DNA of 64,000 nucleotides from Betaproteobacteria bacterium UKL13-2 (GCA_001602455.1 CP012157.1:1421733-1485732); one strand, 5' to 3'; counted from the stretch's first letter, positions 7,683-17,026 are shown. A program made the numbers and translations. The notes: a model not told the origin generated them from the letters alone.

Positions 7683-9389
7683 ATGTCGATCTCTTTCCCC
7701 GCTGTTTCCACGCAGCCCGTATCAACCCAGTTCGTCGATGTTGCTGGTCGGCGGGTGTTGGTGCGATTTGCCGGATGTGGCCCGGCGGTGTTGTTGCTCC
7801 ACCAGTCGCCGCAAAATTCGCGCGCCTTGATCCCTTGGATTGAGCGCTTGTCGACTCGCTATGCGGTGTTCGCGCCGGATACGCCGGGCTTTGGCTATTC
7901 CGATCCATTGCCACTCGCACAGCCGACCATCCCGGACTATGCTGCGGCGTTGAATGCGCTCCTCGATGCCCTCGGTATTGAGCGGGTCATCGTAAACGGT
8001 GTTCATACCGGCGCGGTGACCGCACTGCGATTTGCCCTTGACTTCCCGGCACGGGTGGGTGGATTGATCTGTGATGGTTATGCACGTTTCAACGCCGACG
8101 AACGTCAGCTCTTGCTGAATGGTTATCTGCCGCCATTCGAGCCGCAGTGGGACGGTAGCCATTTGTTATGGTTGTGGGCGCGTCTGCGTGAGCAGCATCT
8201 GTTTTTTCCTTGGAACACGCCGACCAAGTCCGCGCGCATGGCCTATCCGGCACCGTCAACGCAGAAACTCAACGGTGATGCGCTCGACATCCTCGACGCC
8301 GGGGACGGTTATCGTGCCGGCTACCGCGCGCCGTTTTTATACGACGACGCGACGGCCGCATCGCGGCTGACGGTTGCGACGCGCATCTTTTACCGTGCCG
8401 AGGATGTGCTCGCCACGCATTTGCCGCGACTGCAGAGCCTGCCTGCAAATGTGACGGCTGAGATTGTCAACGGCGGTCCACAGGGCTTGATCGACAAGAC
8501 TGACGCATTCATCGCCTTGCGAGCAGCGAATGCAAGTAGTGTTGATGCCGCGGTAGCAATTCGCACGGCGGTTTCAACTCGGCGGCGGGTGTGCAACACG
8601 ACACATGGGGCGATGTGTGCGCTGATCGCGGCCAATGGCGGCGATCTTGCGAGTTCGTTGGTTGTGGTGCATCTGAGTGACATCGGCACACCGGCCCGGA
8701 TTCCAGTCGACGTGCCACACGGCACACCGGTGATCGCACCGGAGTTACCCGGACACGGCGCGTCGCAAGTTTGGTCGGCGGAGGCGCTTACGCCGATTGC
8801 GGTCGCACAGTCCGTGTTGGAGGTTTTGCAGGCGCTTGGTGTGACACGTTTTGCGGTCAGCGGCGATGGTGCCGCCGACGCAATTGCAGCGGCGCTGGCA
8901 CAGATCTCGGCGGTAACTCCTGCGGGGCCGCGTTGCGAACAGATGCGCTTGCACAATCCGATGCTGCTCAACGACGCCGAGCGTGAGCAGTTTCTCGCTC
9001 AGTTGCCAGACCTGACGCCGCACGCCACCGGCGCGCATCTGCTTGCCGCATGGAACTGGGCGCGGATGAAGGCGCTGTTCTGGCCTTGGCAGCAGCCAAC
9101 CATCGCTGCCGCACGCAAGGTCGATGCGCCGGCTCCGGTGCGAGTACATACAGAAGTCGTGGAGATATTGCGTGCCGGTGAAATGTTCGCGCCGCTTTGG
9201 CGGGCGGCGTTAACGGAAACGGCATTTACCGCAATGATAGATTTTGCCGGGCCTATCACTGTGCAATGTGACGACGAACCCGAACGGGTACGTATCGTCA
9301 ACGCATTGGCAAAAACACTTGGCCTTGTCGAGGCGACATTGTCGGCAGGTAAACAGTCAACCGGAATCAGATCATGGCAGAAGCCCTAA
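7683..9389 (+). CDS. tandem (two-module) alpha/beta-hydrolase-fold protein
   Basis: A 568-residue protein made of two related modules. Module 1 (about 15-290) has LLHQSPQNSRALIPW, APDTPGFGYSDP and the elbow NGVHTGAVTALRFA, where His108 occupies the nucleophile position. Module 2 (about 295-560) has PELPGHGASQVW and a degenerate elbow SGDGAADA with Gly396 at the nucleophile. Both modules and the protein at 2286 share a lid motif of the form HLL..W...R...F.PW. Starts at 7638 or 7662 are possible; 7683 gives MSISFPAVS and a leader from operator site 4 close to that of the 2286 gene. The stop overlaps the next gene by 16 bp. A two-module protein with no serine in either elbow is unusual; the reaction is unknown. 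Confidence 0.8.
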   Translation: MSISFPAVSTQPVSTQFVDVAGRRVLVRFAGCGPAVLLLHQSPQNSRALIPWIERLSTRYAVFAPDTPGFGYSDPLPLAQPTIPDYAAALNALLDALGIERVIVNGVHTGAVTALRFALDFPARVGGLICDGYARFNADERQLLLNGYLPPFEPQWDGSHLLWLWARLREQHLFFPWNTPTKSARMAYPAPSTQKLNGDALDILDAGDGYRAGYRAPFLYDDATAASRLTVATRIFYRAEDVLATHLPRLQSLPANVTAEIVNGGPQGLIDKTDAFIALRAANASSVDAAVAIRTAVSTRRRVCNTTHGAMCALIAANGGDLASSLVVVHLSDIGTPARIPVDVPHGTPVIAPELPGHGASQVWSAEALTPIAVAQSVLEVLQALGVTRFAVSGDGAADAIAAALAQISAVTPAGPRCEQMRLHNPMLLNDAEREQFLAQLPDLTPHATGAHLLAAWNWARMKALFWPWQQPTIAAARKVDAPAPVRVHTEVVEILRAGEMFAPLWRAALTETAFTAMIDFAGPITVQCDDEPERVRIVNALAKTLGLVEATLSAGKQSTGIRSWQKP

Positions 9390-10996
9390 ACGAACAAGCA
9401 ACTCAGGCAACTCACGCAGCTCAGGCGAGGAGGCCTGCGGCCAAGCCGCCATTGCCAGCGTGGTTCACGACACTACAGGTGGCGCTCGGTGCCGGGGCGG
9501 TGGCAGCAGACGATGCCACGCTTGATTTTTACGCCCAGGATGTTTTCAGCCAAGGCGAGGCGCTTGCAGTGGTGGTGTCACCGAGTGCAGTCGATGAGTT
9601 GCAGTTGACCGTGAAAACGCTCGCGGCCGCCGGGGTGGCGATGGTGCCGCGTGGTGGTGGCTTGAGTTACACCGATGGCTACTTGGCGAGGCAAAAAGGC
9701 TCGGCGCTAATCGATTTGGCGCGTATGGACAACTTGGTCGAGCTCAACACGGTGGATCGTTATGTCACCGTTGAGACCGGTATGTATTGGTCGACGTTAA
9801 ACGATTTGCTGGCGCCGCATGGCTTGCGTACGCCGTATTGGGGGCCGCTATCTGGGTTGCGTTCAACGATCGGTGGTGCGCTCTCACAGTGCAGCGTGTT
9901 TTTAGGCTCTGGTGAATACGGTAGTGTTGGCGATAGCGTGTTGTCGCTCGAGGTGGTGTTGGCCGACGGTTCTGTTCTGACCACGGGCAGTGCGGCGGCG
10001 GGCGGCGAGACCAAACCCTTCATTCGTTATTTCGGCCCCGATCTAACCGGGTTGTTTGTTGGGGATGCGGGTGCACTTGGTATCAAGGCGAGGGCGACCT
10101 TTAAGCTCATTCCGCGCGAAGTTGACATCGATTTTGTCTCGGCTGAATTTGATGATCCGACCGCGATGATCGAAGCGATGTCGGAAATTTCGCGCAACGA
10201 TATTGCCGCCGAGTGTTTTTCCTTTGATCCCGTGTTGTTGGAGCAGCGCAAGAAGCGCATGAGTTTGTTGGCCGACGCAGAAACACTGCTCAAGGTCGTC
10301 AAACAATCGGGGGTCATGGCTGGCCTGGGTTTGGTGGCGTCGGGGCGTGACTTTGTTGGCGAGGACAAATACTCCACGCACGTTTCCATTGAAGGCAAAA
10401 CCGCTGGTGAGGTCGCGGCGAAAGTAGCGGCGGCTAAAAGAATTTTTGCGGCGAGGGGGCAGGCCACCGAGAACTCGTTTCCCAAGGCGTTGCGGGCGAT
10501 GCCGTTTGTTGCGCCGAATTCAATGCTTGGTCCCGCTGGTGAACGCTGGGTGCCGGTTCACGCAATCTTCCCGCACAGTACGGCGCAAGCAGCATTCAAA
10601 ACACTGCAAGCGTTCTTCGCCAGTAAACAAAGCTGGCTCGATGAGCACCAAATTCGCATCGGATATTTGTGTACGACAGTGGCGCAGCAAGCGGTTTTGA
10701 TTGAGCCCGTGTTCTACTGGAACGACTCCCACACGGCGTATCACAAACGTGTGGTGGAAGCCGACTACCTGAAGAAGTGTGGTGAGCCAGCGGCAAACCC
10801 TAGCGCCACTGCGGCCGTTGGCGCATTAAAGGCCGAAACTGCCCGTCTGATGCGGATTTTGGGTGGTATACATTTTCAGATCGGCAAGTTCTACACCTAT
10901 CGCGAGGGCCGAAACGCGGCTGCGCTGGCGCTGTTTGATGCCATCAAAAAACAGCTTGACCCACAAAACATCATGAATCCGGGAGTGTTGAAATGA
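9374..10996 (+). CDS. FAD-binding oxidase of the VAO/PCMH type
   Basis: A 540-residue flavoprotein. The N-terminal PCMH FAD-binding domain shows VVVSPSAVDELQLTVKTL, the pyrophosphate-binding MVPRGGGLSYTDGYL near residue 90, and GPLSGLRSTIGGALSQ. The C-terminal cap ends with IHFQIGKFYTYREGR and LDPQNIMNPGVLK, the usual VAO family terminus. Family members oxidise phenols, alcohols, hydroxy acids or aldehydes, with electrons passing to oxygen or a carrier. The position of a covalent FAD link cannot be fixed by eye. The gene overlaps the tandem hydrolase by 16 bp and is followed by ATGA coupling to the VOC gene, so the three are one transcriptional unit. Confidence 0.88.
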   Translation: MAEALNEQATQATHAAQARRPAAKPPLPAWFTTLQVALGAGAVAADDATLDFYAQDVFSQGEALAVVVSPSAVDELQLTVKTLAAAGVAMVPRGGGLSYTDGYLARQKGSALIDLARMDNLVELNTVDRYVTVETGMYWSTLNDLLAPHGLRTPYWGPLSGLRSTIGGALSQCSVFLGSGEYGSVGDSVLSLEVVLADGSVLTTGSAAAGGETKPFIRYFGPDLTGLFVGDAGALGIKARATFKLIPREVDIDFVSAEFDDPTAMIEAMSEISRNDIAAECFSFDPVLLEQRKKRMSLLADAETLLKVVKQSGVMAGLGLVASGRDFVGEDKYSTHVSIEGKTAGEVAAKVAAAKRIFAARGQATENSFPKALRAMPFVAPNSMLGPAGERWVPVHAIFPHSTAQAAFKTLQAFFASKQSWLDEHQIRIGYLCTTVAQQAVLIEPVFYWNDSHTAYHKRVVEADYLKKCGEPAANPSATAAVGALKAETARLMRILGGIHFQIGKFYTYREGRNAAALALFDAIKKQLDPQNIMNPGVLK

Positions 10997-11874
10997 ATGG
11001 ACCCAGACTCTTGCACGGCACCGTGTGTGTGCCGTCGCTCGACAACGCATTAATGCTCTATCGCGATCTCTTTGAGCAGACCGTTGTCCACACTGCAACG
11101 GTTGGCAAATCGGAAGCGGCGGCATGGGAAGCCCCGGCGCTGGCAGGCGCCAAGAGTGTGGTCATGCAGCCACCGAGTGGTTCGCCGGTCTATCTGCGGC
11201 TGATTGAACAGGTTGAGCCGGTCGGTTATCAACCTGGGACACACTACGGCTGGGCCGCGCTGGAGTTATCGGTGAAGGATGCTGACGCGATGTATGTGCG
11301 CTTACTCGCCGCAGGGACCCCCATCATCGCTGCGCCGAAACCCTTGTCGTTCACGGACAAGTTATACCCGATGCAAGCGCGTGGTCCCGGTGGAGAGGCG
11401 ATCTATCTGAACGAGGTTCGCGGCGATCTACCGTCGAGCGACTTACCGATGGCCAAGTGTTGGGTCGATCAATTGTTTATCGCCGTGATGGGCTGTCGGA
11501 ACATGGAAGCCTCCCTCGCGTTCTATCACGCGCTACTCGGGACCGGAACCGGTGGTCAGTGGGAGATGCCCTACAGCGTGATCAACCTTGCATTTGGTTT
11601 GGATGCATCCACCGCGCACAAACTCGCGACAATTTCCGATAGGCGCACGGTGTTGTTCGAAGTCGATCAATACCCAACTCAAGCAACGCCACGTCCACAG
11701 CCTGCGGGTGGTTTACCGCAGGGGTTGGCGATGATTGGCGTCAAAGTTGATACCCTGCCCACGGTCGCACACTGGATTGTTCCACCCGCGGTAAGACTAG
11801 AAGCCCCTTATTTTGGTGCGATGGTCGGTGTGATACGTGGCCCTGACGGTGAGCTGACTGAAATCGTGTGCTGA
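10993..11874 (+). CDS. two-module VOC (glyoxalase/dioxygenase fold) protein
   Basis: A 293-residue cytosolic protein with two VOC half-barrel modules: LLHGTVCVPSLDNALMLYRDLF at the start of the first and QLFIAVMGCRNMEASLAFYHALLG at the start of the second. VOC proteins bind a divalent metal and catalyse isomerisation, epimerisation or ring cleavage, but full His/Glu metal ligands are not obvious here, so binding without catalysis is possible. The start overlaps the flavin oxidase stop (ATGA). It resembles in fold, not closely in sequence, the exported VOC proteins at 19694 and 29588. Confidence 0.82.
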   Translation: MNGPRLLHGTVCVPSLDNALMLYRDLFEQTVVHTATVGKSEAAAWEAPALAGAKSVVMQPPSGSPVYLRLIEQVEPVGYQPGTHYGWAALELSVKDADAMYVRLLAAGTPIIAAPKPLSFTDKLYPMQARGPGGEAIYLNEVRGDLPSSDLPMAKCWVDQLFIAVMGCRNMEASLAFYHALLGTGTGGQWEMPYSVINLAFGLDASTAHKLATISDRRTVLFEVDQYPTQATPRPQPAGGLPQGLAMIGVKVDTLPTVAHWIVPPAVRLEAPYFGAMVGVIRGPDGELTEIVC

Positions 11875-11935
11875 GCTGACCCTGACATTTGATGCGTCGG
11901 GCAAGTTTGACGGGATCGAATTCTGAGCATAAAAT

Positions 11936-11947
11936 TTGTCCGGACAA
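11936..11947. promoter_or_regulatory. TTGTCCGGACAA operator (site 5)
   Basis: A perfect copy 37 bp before the HapK-like gene. It probably controls the long plus-strand run that starts at 11984 and continues with the SDR, deacetylase-like, lyase, hydratase and later genes. Confidence 0.8.
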
Positions 11948-11983
11948 CTTTGCAAGTCCAGCAAGTCCAACTTGGAGATTCTC

Positions 11984-12292
11984 ATGGCAACCGTCCTCGT
12001 TCTGTTCAATTTGAAACCTGGTACCGATGTCACGGCGTATGAAGCGTGGGCCAAGGCCAGCGACATTCCGCTCGTCCGCTCACTAGGCTCCGTATCCGGC
12101 TTCGAAGTCCTGAAGACCAACATGCTATTGGGCTCCGATGCCAAGCCGCCTTACCAATACGCAGAGGTTATTGAGGTGCCGGACCTTGATGCTTTCTTCA
12201 AAGACGTTAGCGCCGACGCGGTGCAAGCAGGGGCCAAGCAATTCCAAGCCTTTGCTGACAACCCAATGTTCATCGTCTGCGATAACCTTTAA
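11984..12292 (+). CDS. REDY-like protein HapK family
   Basis: A 102-residue protein with VLVLFNLKPGTDVTAYEAWA, a central SVSGFEVLKTNMLLGSDAKP, and QAFADNPMFIVCDNL at the C-terminus. This matches the small ferredoxin-like REDY/HapK family, whose function is not settled. The ATG at 11984 has GGAG seven bases upstream. It is the first gene after operator site 5 and is 5 bp from the SDR gene, so it probably leads an operon. Confidence 0.78.
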   Translation: MATVLVLFNLKPGTDVTAYEAWAKASDIPLVRSLGSVSGFEVLKTNMLLGSDAKPPYQYAEVIEVPDLDAFFKDVSADAVQAGAKQFQAFADNPMFIVCDNL

Positions 12293-12297
12293 TCGCC

Positions 12298-13170
12298 ATG
12301 GCCCATTACACAGAACTCAAAGGCAAGGTGGCGCTGGTCACAGGTGCGGGTCGCCGCAAGGGGCTTGGTGAGGCGATTGCTCGTCGACTCGCGAGTGAAG
12401 GCTGCAAAGTAGTTGTGACCGACCTCGGTCACGCCAAGGGCAAGGAAATGCCTGAAAGTGCGGTGGGGTCAGAATCGGAGATGGCGCAGGTCGCGGCTGA
12501 CATCCACGTTGCCGCGTTAGCATCTGGGAATGGTGGCGCGTGTACGGCTCTGGCGCTGGATGTGCTCGAAGAGTCACAAGTTAAAGAAACGATTGCGACG
12601 ACGGTGGCGCGCTACGGCAGTCTCGATATTTTGGTGAACAACGCCGGCATCGGTTATTTGATGAAGCCGATTGTGGAAATGTCCATTGAGGAGTGGGACG
12701 CCGTACTTGGCGTCAACCTGCGCGGCGCGTTCCTGTGTACCAAATATGCGGCGATCCAGATGATCAAACAAAACGAAAGCGGCAGGACGGGTGGCCGCAT
12801 CGTCAATATCGCCTCTCAAGCGGCGAAGTCAGGCTTTCCATTTGCCTCCGCTTATTGCTCATCCAAACATGGCATGACGGGGCTTACGCGTGTGACGGCG
12901 ATCGAGATGGGCAAGTACGGCATTACCGCCAATGCCATTTGCCCGAACCACGTCACCACCGGACTGGGTGCATGGCAGAACGAATATTTTTCCGAGGCGC
13001 TTGGTCTGACCATGGAGCAGTACATGAATGCGATGAAGTCGCGCATTCCGTTGGGACGCCCGGGCTTACCGACGGATACGGCGGCGGCGTGTGCATGGTT
13101 GTGTAGTGATGAGGCGCAATACGTCACTGGCGAGTCCATGAACGTATCCGGTGGCGAGGAGTATCACTAG
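12298..13170 (+). CDS. short-chain dehydrogenase/reductase
   Basis: A 290-residue classical SDR. The NAD(P)-binding motif is TGAGRRKGLGEA near residue 15, the structural NNAG is LVNNAGIGYL near 115, and the catalytic pair is ASQAAKSG with YCSSK. The acidic residue in VVVTDLGHA after the second strand favours NAD over NADP. It would oxidise or reduce an alcohol or ketone intermediate in the cytosol. The C-terminus GESMNVSGGEEYH is typical. No strong ribosome site precedes the ATG; translation may be coupled to the HapK-like gene. Confidence 0.92.
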   Translation: MAHYTELKGKVALVTGAGRRKGLGEAIARRLASEGCKVVVTDLGHAKGKEMPESAVGSESEMAQVAADIHVAALASGNGGACTALALDVLEESQVKETIATTVARYGSLDILVNNAGIGYLMKPIVEMSIEEWDAVLGVNLRGAFLCTKYAAIQMIKQNESGRTGGRIVNIASQAAKSGFPFASAYCSSKHGMTGLTRVTAIEMGKYGITANAICPNHVTTGLGAWQNEYFSEALGLTMEQYMNAMKSRIPLGRPGLPTDTAAACAWLCSDEAQYVTGESMNVSGGEEYH

Positions 13171-13239
13171 CGATGTCGCCGCCAACTCAGCGCACACCTA
13201 ACGGTTTCCAACTTCTCAAATTACTGCTCTGGAATCTGA

Positions 13240-14142
13240 ATGCCCGTCACAAAGAAAACACCAACTGCTAAATCTCCAAGCTGGACTTGGCCCAACAAAG
13301 CCAAGGTCGCGTTGTCCGTCGTGGTCAATGTCGAAGAGGGATCGGAGTATTCTCTTGGCGATGGTGACAAGATCACTGAGCCATTGGATGAACTCGGAGT
13401 ATCGCTGAAAAAACCCATCCGTAATTACGGCAACGAATCAAACTACCGTTACGGCATTCTTGAAGGTCACGCTCGTGTGGCGGCGCTGCTCGACAAATAC
13501 AAGGTGGCGGCGACATACACAGCCGCGGCGGTTGCCCTCGAGCGTGCGCCGGAAATCACCGACTACATCAAGGCGCGCAAACACGAGACGTGCTGCCACG
13601 GTTATCGTTGGGTGCACCAGTTTTCGTTTGATGAGGCACGCGAACGTGAATTTATCAAGAACGGTTTAGATAGCATTGAGAAATCGACAGGCGTGCGTCC
13701 GCAAGGTTGGCTATCGCGATACTTGCATACTGAAAACACGCGCCGCCTGTTGCAAGAAGCGGGCTGTCTCTATCACATGGATGACTATTCTTGCGACACA
13801 CCTTTCTGGGGGGATGTGGGCGGTAGCAAGAAGAAGATGATCATCTTGCCCTATCAACTTGATACCAACGACATGAAGATGTGGTTGGCGCCCGGTTACC
13901 TGCCATCACACTGGCTCGAATACGCGATCGACACGCTCGATCAGATGCACACAGAGGCGAGTGGCAAAACGCGCACAACGCCGATCATGATGTCGTGTGG
14001 TCTGCATCTGCGCATCATCGGTCGGCCGGGACGTATCGGTTACCTGGAAAAATTTCTAAAGTACGCTTCCCAAAAGCCGGGGGTGCTGTTTGCCCGTCGT
14101 ATTGATATCGCTAAACACTTTGCAGCGAACGTGAAGCCCTGA
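13240..14142 (+). CDS. polysaccharide-deacetylase-fold (allantoinase PuuE-like) protein
   Basis: A 300-residue NodB-homology protein. Its order of motifs is VVVNVEEGSEYSLGDG, then NYGNESNYRYGILEG, CCHGYRWVHQFS (the His-x-x-x-x-His metal pair), GWLSRYLHTENTRRLL, and MMSCGLHLRIIGRPGR near the end. These are the blocks of the PuuE and peptidoglycan-deacetylase-like branch that acts on C-N bonds of small molecules. There is no signal peptide, so a cytosolic hydrolase of an amide or cyclic amide is more likely than a cell-wall enzyme. It lies 70 bp after the SDR gene and 1 bp before the lyase gene. Confidence 0.85.
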   Translation: MPVTKKTPTAKSPSWTWPNKAKVALSVVVNVEEGSEYSLGDGDKITEPLDELGVSLKKPIRNYGNESNYRYGILEGHARVAALLDKYKVAATYTAAAVALERAPEITDYIKARKHETCCHGYRWVHQFSFDEAREREFIKNGLDSIEKSTGVRPQGWLSRYLHTENTRRLLQEAGCLYHMDDYSCDTPFWGDVGGSKKKMIILPYQLDTNDMKMWLAPGYLPSHWLEYAIDTLDQMHTEASGKTRTTPIMMSCGLHLRIIGRPGRIGYLEKFLKYASQKPGVLFARRIDIAKHFAANVKP

Positions 14143-14143
14143 C

Positions 14144-15049
14144 ATGTTGCCCAATTCGTTGCCCAATTCGTTGTCTCTTTCGTTGCCCAACCCGCGCCGC
14201 TGTTTGCTCTTTGTGCCAGGCGCTCGGCCAGATCGGTTCGAGAAGGCACTCGCGACCAACGCCGATCAAGTTTGTATTGATTTGGAGGATGCCGTGCCGC
14301 TCGCGGATAAGGTAACGGCGCGCCGGGCGACGCTCGATTTTATTGCCGCTGCCGGTATATGCCGCAGCGAGCTGGGGTTACGCATCAATCGCGCAACGAC
14401 CGACCTTGGCCGCGCAGATCTGGTGGCGATCGCATCCGGCGGTTTTCGGCCAGCATTTGTCATGCTGCCAAAAGTGGAGAGCGCCGAGGAAATTTTGGGT
14501 GTGTTGGATGTGCTCAACCACGCTGAAATTCCGCTGATCGCACAGCTCGAGTCGCCACATGCGGTGTTTGAAGCGCGATTGATCGCACGCGCTACAAGAC
14601 GAGTTCAAGCACTGATGTTTGGTGGTTTTGATTACGCGGTCGCCGCACGCATCAAACCCGCTTACGATGGCTGGTTGTGGGCGAGGGGGATGATTGCTGC
14701 GGCTGCCGCAGAGGCCGAAATTGGCGTGATCGACGTGCCAAGTTTAGAGATCAAGGACTTGGCCGAAGTGGCGCTGGATACACAACGTGTGATGGACTTG
14801 GGCTTTACCAACAAGTCAGCGATTCATCCCGCGCAAGTTGATGCCATCCAGCGTGCATTTTTACCGACGTCACATGAGCTCGCGTATGCCGAAAAAGTGG
14901 TGGCCGCGATGAAGGCGGCGGATGGTGCAGCCATCGCAGTGGATGGCAAGTTGGTTGATCGGCCGATTGAACTCGCAGCGCTTCGCGTGATTGAGCTCGC
15001 CAAGCTCGGACTGCGTGACAAAGATTCCAAACTGGCGCGGGTAGCCTAG
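14144..15049 (+). CDS. HpcH/HpaI aldolase / citrate-lyase beta (CitE)-like protein
   Basis: A 301-residue CoA-ester lyase. Motifs are CLLFVPGARPDRFEKA near residue 20, VCIDLEDAVPLADK near 45, LMLPKVES-like FVMLPKVESAEE, and AQLESPHAV near 140. The C-terminus has FTNKSAIHPAQVDAI. Family members split or form malyl-, citramalyl- or related CoA thioesters with Mg2+. The first codons contain an 11-bp direct repeat (CCAATTCGTTG), so an internal start near PNPRRCLLF is possible. Followed by a MaoC hydratase, an acyl-CoA dehydrogenase and two CoA transferases, it probably releases a short acid and an acyl-CoA. Confidence 0.87.
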   Translation: MLPNSLPNSLSLSLPNPRRCLLFVPGARPDRFEKALATNADQVCIDLEDAVPLADKVTARRATLDFIAAAGICRSELGLRINRATTDLGRADLVAIASGGFRPAFVMLPKVESAEEILGVLDVLNHAEIPLIAQLESPHAVFEARLIARATRRVQALMFGGFDYAVAARIKPAYDGWLWARGMIAAAAAEAEIGVIDVPSLEIKDLAEVALDTQRVMDLGFTNKSAIHPAQVDAIQRAFLPTSHELAYAEKVVAAMKAADGAAIAVDGKLVDRPIELAALRVIELAKLGLRDKDSKLARVA

Positions 15050-15066
15050 AAAAATACGGGGAAGTC

Positions 15067-15585
15067 ATGGTGCAAAACGTCAAGCAGGTCGGACCCAATC
15101 GATATCGCGAACATTTCGGGCGGTATTTTGAGGACTTCAATATTGGTGATGTTTACGAACATCGGCCCGGTCGCACGATCACGGAAACCGACAACATCTG
15201 GTTTACGCTGCTGACCATGAATACCCACCCGATGCATTTTGATCCTGAATATGCAAAGGCGTCTGAATTTGGAAAGTGCATCATCTGCTCGCCGCTGACA
15301 GTCGCGTTGATGGTCGGCATGAGTGTGACTGATGTCAGTCAAAAGGCGATTGCCAATCTTGGGTGGACTGATATCAAGATGACGCATCCGCTATTTGCCG
15401 GCGACACCTTGTATGCGGAATCCGAAGTGCTCGATAAGCGCGAGTCGAAGTCGCGGCCAACTGCGGGAATTGTCAGTGTGCGTACCGATGGCTACAACCA
15501 AGACAAGAAACTGGTCTGTACTTTTAACCGCACCATGCTGATTGCACGGCAAGGTCATTCCGTTGAAGATAAAGTCAACTATTAG
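15067..15585 (+). CDS. MaoC-family (R)-hydratase
   Basis: A 172-residue hot-dog-fold protein close in type to mesaconyl-CoA hydratase. It has YFEDFNIGDVYEHRPGRTITETD, the catalytic region TMNTHPMHFDPEYAK and FGKCIICSPLTVALMVGMSVTD. It would add or remove water on a branched or dicarboxylic enoyl-CoA. The neighbouring HpcH-type lyase suggests the hydrated product is then cleaved, as in itaconate or mesaconate routes; the exact substrate is not shown by the sequence. Confidence 0.9.
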   Translation: MVQNVKQVGPNRYREHFGRYFEDFNIGDVYEHRPGRTITETDNIWFTLLTMNTHPMHFDPEYAKASEFGKCIICSPLTVALMVGMSVTDVSQKAIANLGWTDIKMTHPLFAGDTLYAESEVLDKRESKSRPTAGIVSVRTDGYNQDKKLVCTFNRTMLIARQGHSVEDKVNY

Positions 15586-15784
15586 GATTGTGTTTTGCCA
15601 CAGATGCGCGCAGACGCGACGATGCAGCGAAAACCGTCACGAGCGACTCAAAGGCAAGGCGCACGGCGCGCAGGAACAGGAATGTACTCGTTGGTAAACG
15701 AGGATTCCCGCAGTTGCCAAACTCGCCGCGCAACGTAGCAAGTGAGTCGCGCAGTAGGTTTACGCGACCAAACATGAATAGCGG

Positions 15785-15810
15785 CGGGCACTTTCAAGCA
15801 TTTCTGCCCG
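15785..15810. repeat. GC hairpin related to elements at 57558 and 59965
   Basis: CGGCGGGCACTTTCAAGCA followed by TTTCTGCCCG. It shares the GCGGGC(A/G)..TTT core and loop pattern with two hairpins downstream of tctA and the M13 peptidase gene. It lies in a 268-bp gap (15586-15853) where I see no gene. Confidence 0.4.
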
Positions 15811-15853
15811 AAAAACCGCGCCAATGCTTGTGTTTTAAGTTTGAGATAACACC

Positions 15854-17026
15854 ATGAACGCAATGACAGAAACCAGCAACTTCACGGCTGACGATGAGCG
15901 AATGTTGCTCGATGCCATCGATAACTGGGTCGAAAAATCGGTCAAGCCGATCGCCAAAGAGCACGATCACGAAGATAAGTATCCACACGCGTTAGTCGAG
16001 GAGATGAAAGCGCTCGGGCTGTTCGGCGCGACGATTGGCCAGCAATACGGTGGACTCGGTTTGCCAGCGAGTGTGTACGCCAAGATCGTCACGCGTGTCT
16101 CCTCTGTTTGGATGGCGCCGACCGGTATCTTTAATTCACATCTCATCATGGCCGCAGCAATTGAACGTGCGGGCACCGAGGAGCAGAAGAAAAAGTACCT
16201 GCCGAGGATGGCCAGTGGTGAATTGCGTGGCGGGCTTGGCTTGACTGAACCGGATTGCGGAACAGATTTGCAAGCAATTCGTACCGTCGCAAAAAAAGAT
16301 GGCGACCACTATGTGGTCAACGGCAACAAAATTTGGATCACCAACTCTGGCAACGGTGGTGCAATTTTGTTGCTGGTCAAAACTGACCCGACGGCGGAAC
16401 CGCGTCACAAAGGCATGAGTATGCTCATCGCTGAAAAGGGCGAGGGTTTCATTGTGTCGAACAAGATGAAGAAGCTCGGATACAAGTCAATCGATAGCTG
16501 CGAGCTTGCCTTCCAAGACTACCGGGTACACGGGAGTTGTTTGCTTGGTGGTGTCGAAGGTAAAGGCTTCCAGCAAGCCGTTGGCGGGCTAGAGCTTGGG
16601 CGCATCAACATTGCGGCGCGTGGTGCGGGCATTGCCGAAGGCGCAACGCGTTTGGCAGTGCGGTATGCACAAGAGCGCAAAACATTCGGCAAACCGATTT
16701 GCGAACATCAGGCAATCCAGTTGAAGCTAGGCGAGATGGCCACGCAAGTAGAAGCCGCGAAGCTATTGGTCGAGAGTGCCGCGCGTGCTTACGACAGTGG
16801 ACAACGCTGTGACATGGAAGCGGGAATGGCGAAGTATTTCGCCTCCGAAGCAGGGGTGTTCTGTGCCTCTGAGGCGATGCGAATTTTTGGTGGCGCGAGT
16901 TATTCGGTGGAGTACGAGATCGAGCGTTTTTATCGCGATGCGATGCTGATGTGTATTGGTGAGGGTACCAATGAAATGCAGCGCATTATTATTGCCAAAC
17001 AGTTGGTTGCGCGGAATGCTGTTTAG
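15854..17026 (+). CDS. acyl-CoA dehydrogenase
   Basis: A 390-residue flavoprotein. Signature blocks are GGLGLTEPDCGTDLQAI near residue 130, YVVNGNKIWITNSG near 155, and the C-terminal MRIFGGASYSVEYEIERFY followed by CIGEGTNEMQRIII, where the Glu of GEGT is the expected catalytic base. It would introduce a 2,3-double bond into an acyl-CoA with transfer of electrons to ETF. Placed between the MaoC hydratase and two CoA transferases, it fits a beta-oxidation-like step on an unusual acyl-CoA. Confidence 0.93.
   Translation: MNAMTETSNFTADDERMLLDAIDNWVEKSVKPIAKEHDHEDKYPHALVEEMKALGLFGATIGQQYGGLGLPASVYAKIVTRVSSVWMAPTGIFNSHLIMAAAIERAGTEEQKKKYLPRMASGELRGGLGLTEPDCGTDLQAIRTVAKKDGDHYVVNGNKIWITNSGNGGAILLLVKTDPTAEPRHKGMSMLIAEKGEGFIVSNKMKKLGYKSIDSCELAFQDYRVHGSCLLGGVEGKGFQQAVGGLELGRINIAARGAGIAEGATRLAVRYAQERKTFGKPICEHQAIQLKLGEMATQVEAAKLLVESAARAYDSGQRCDMEAGMAKYFASEAGVFCASEAMRIFGGASYSVEYEIERFYRDAMLMCIGEGTNEMQRIIIAKQLVARNAV

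Noticed and set aside
11936-11983. Reading the operator as the start MSGQ of the HapK-like protein
   Set aside because: The TTG start has no ribosome site, and the ATG at 11984 with GGAG gives the family N-terminus.
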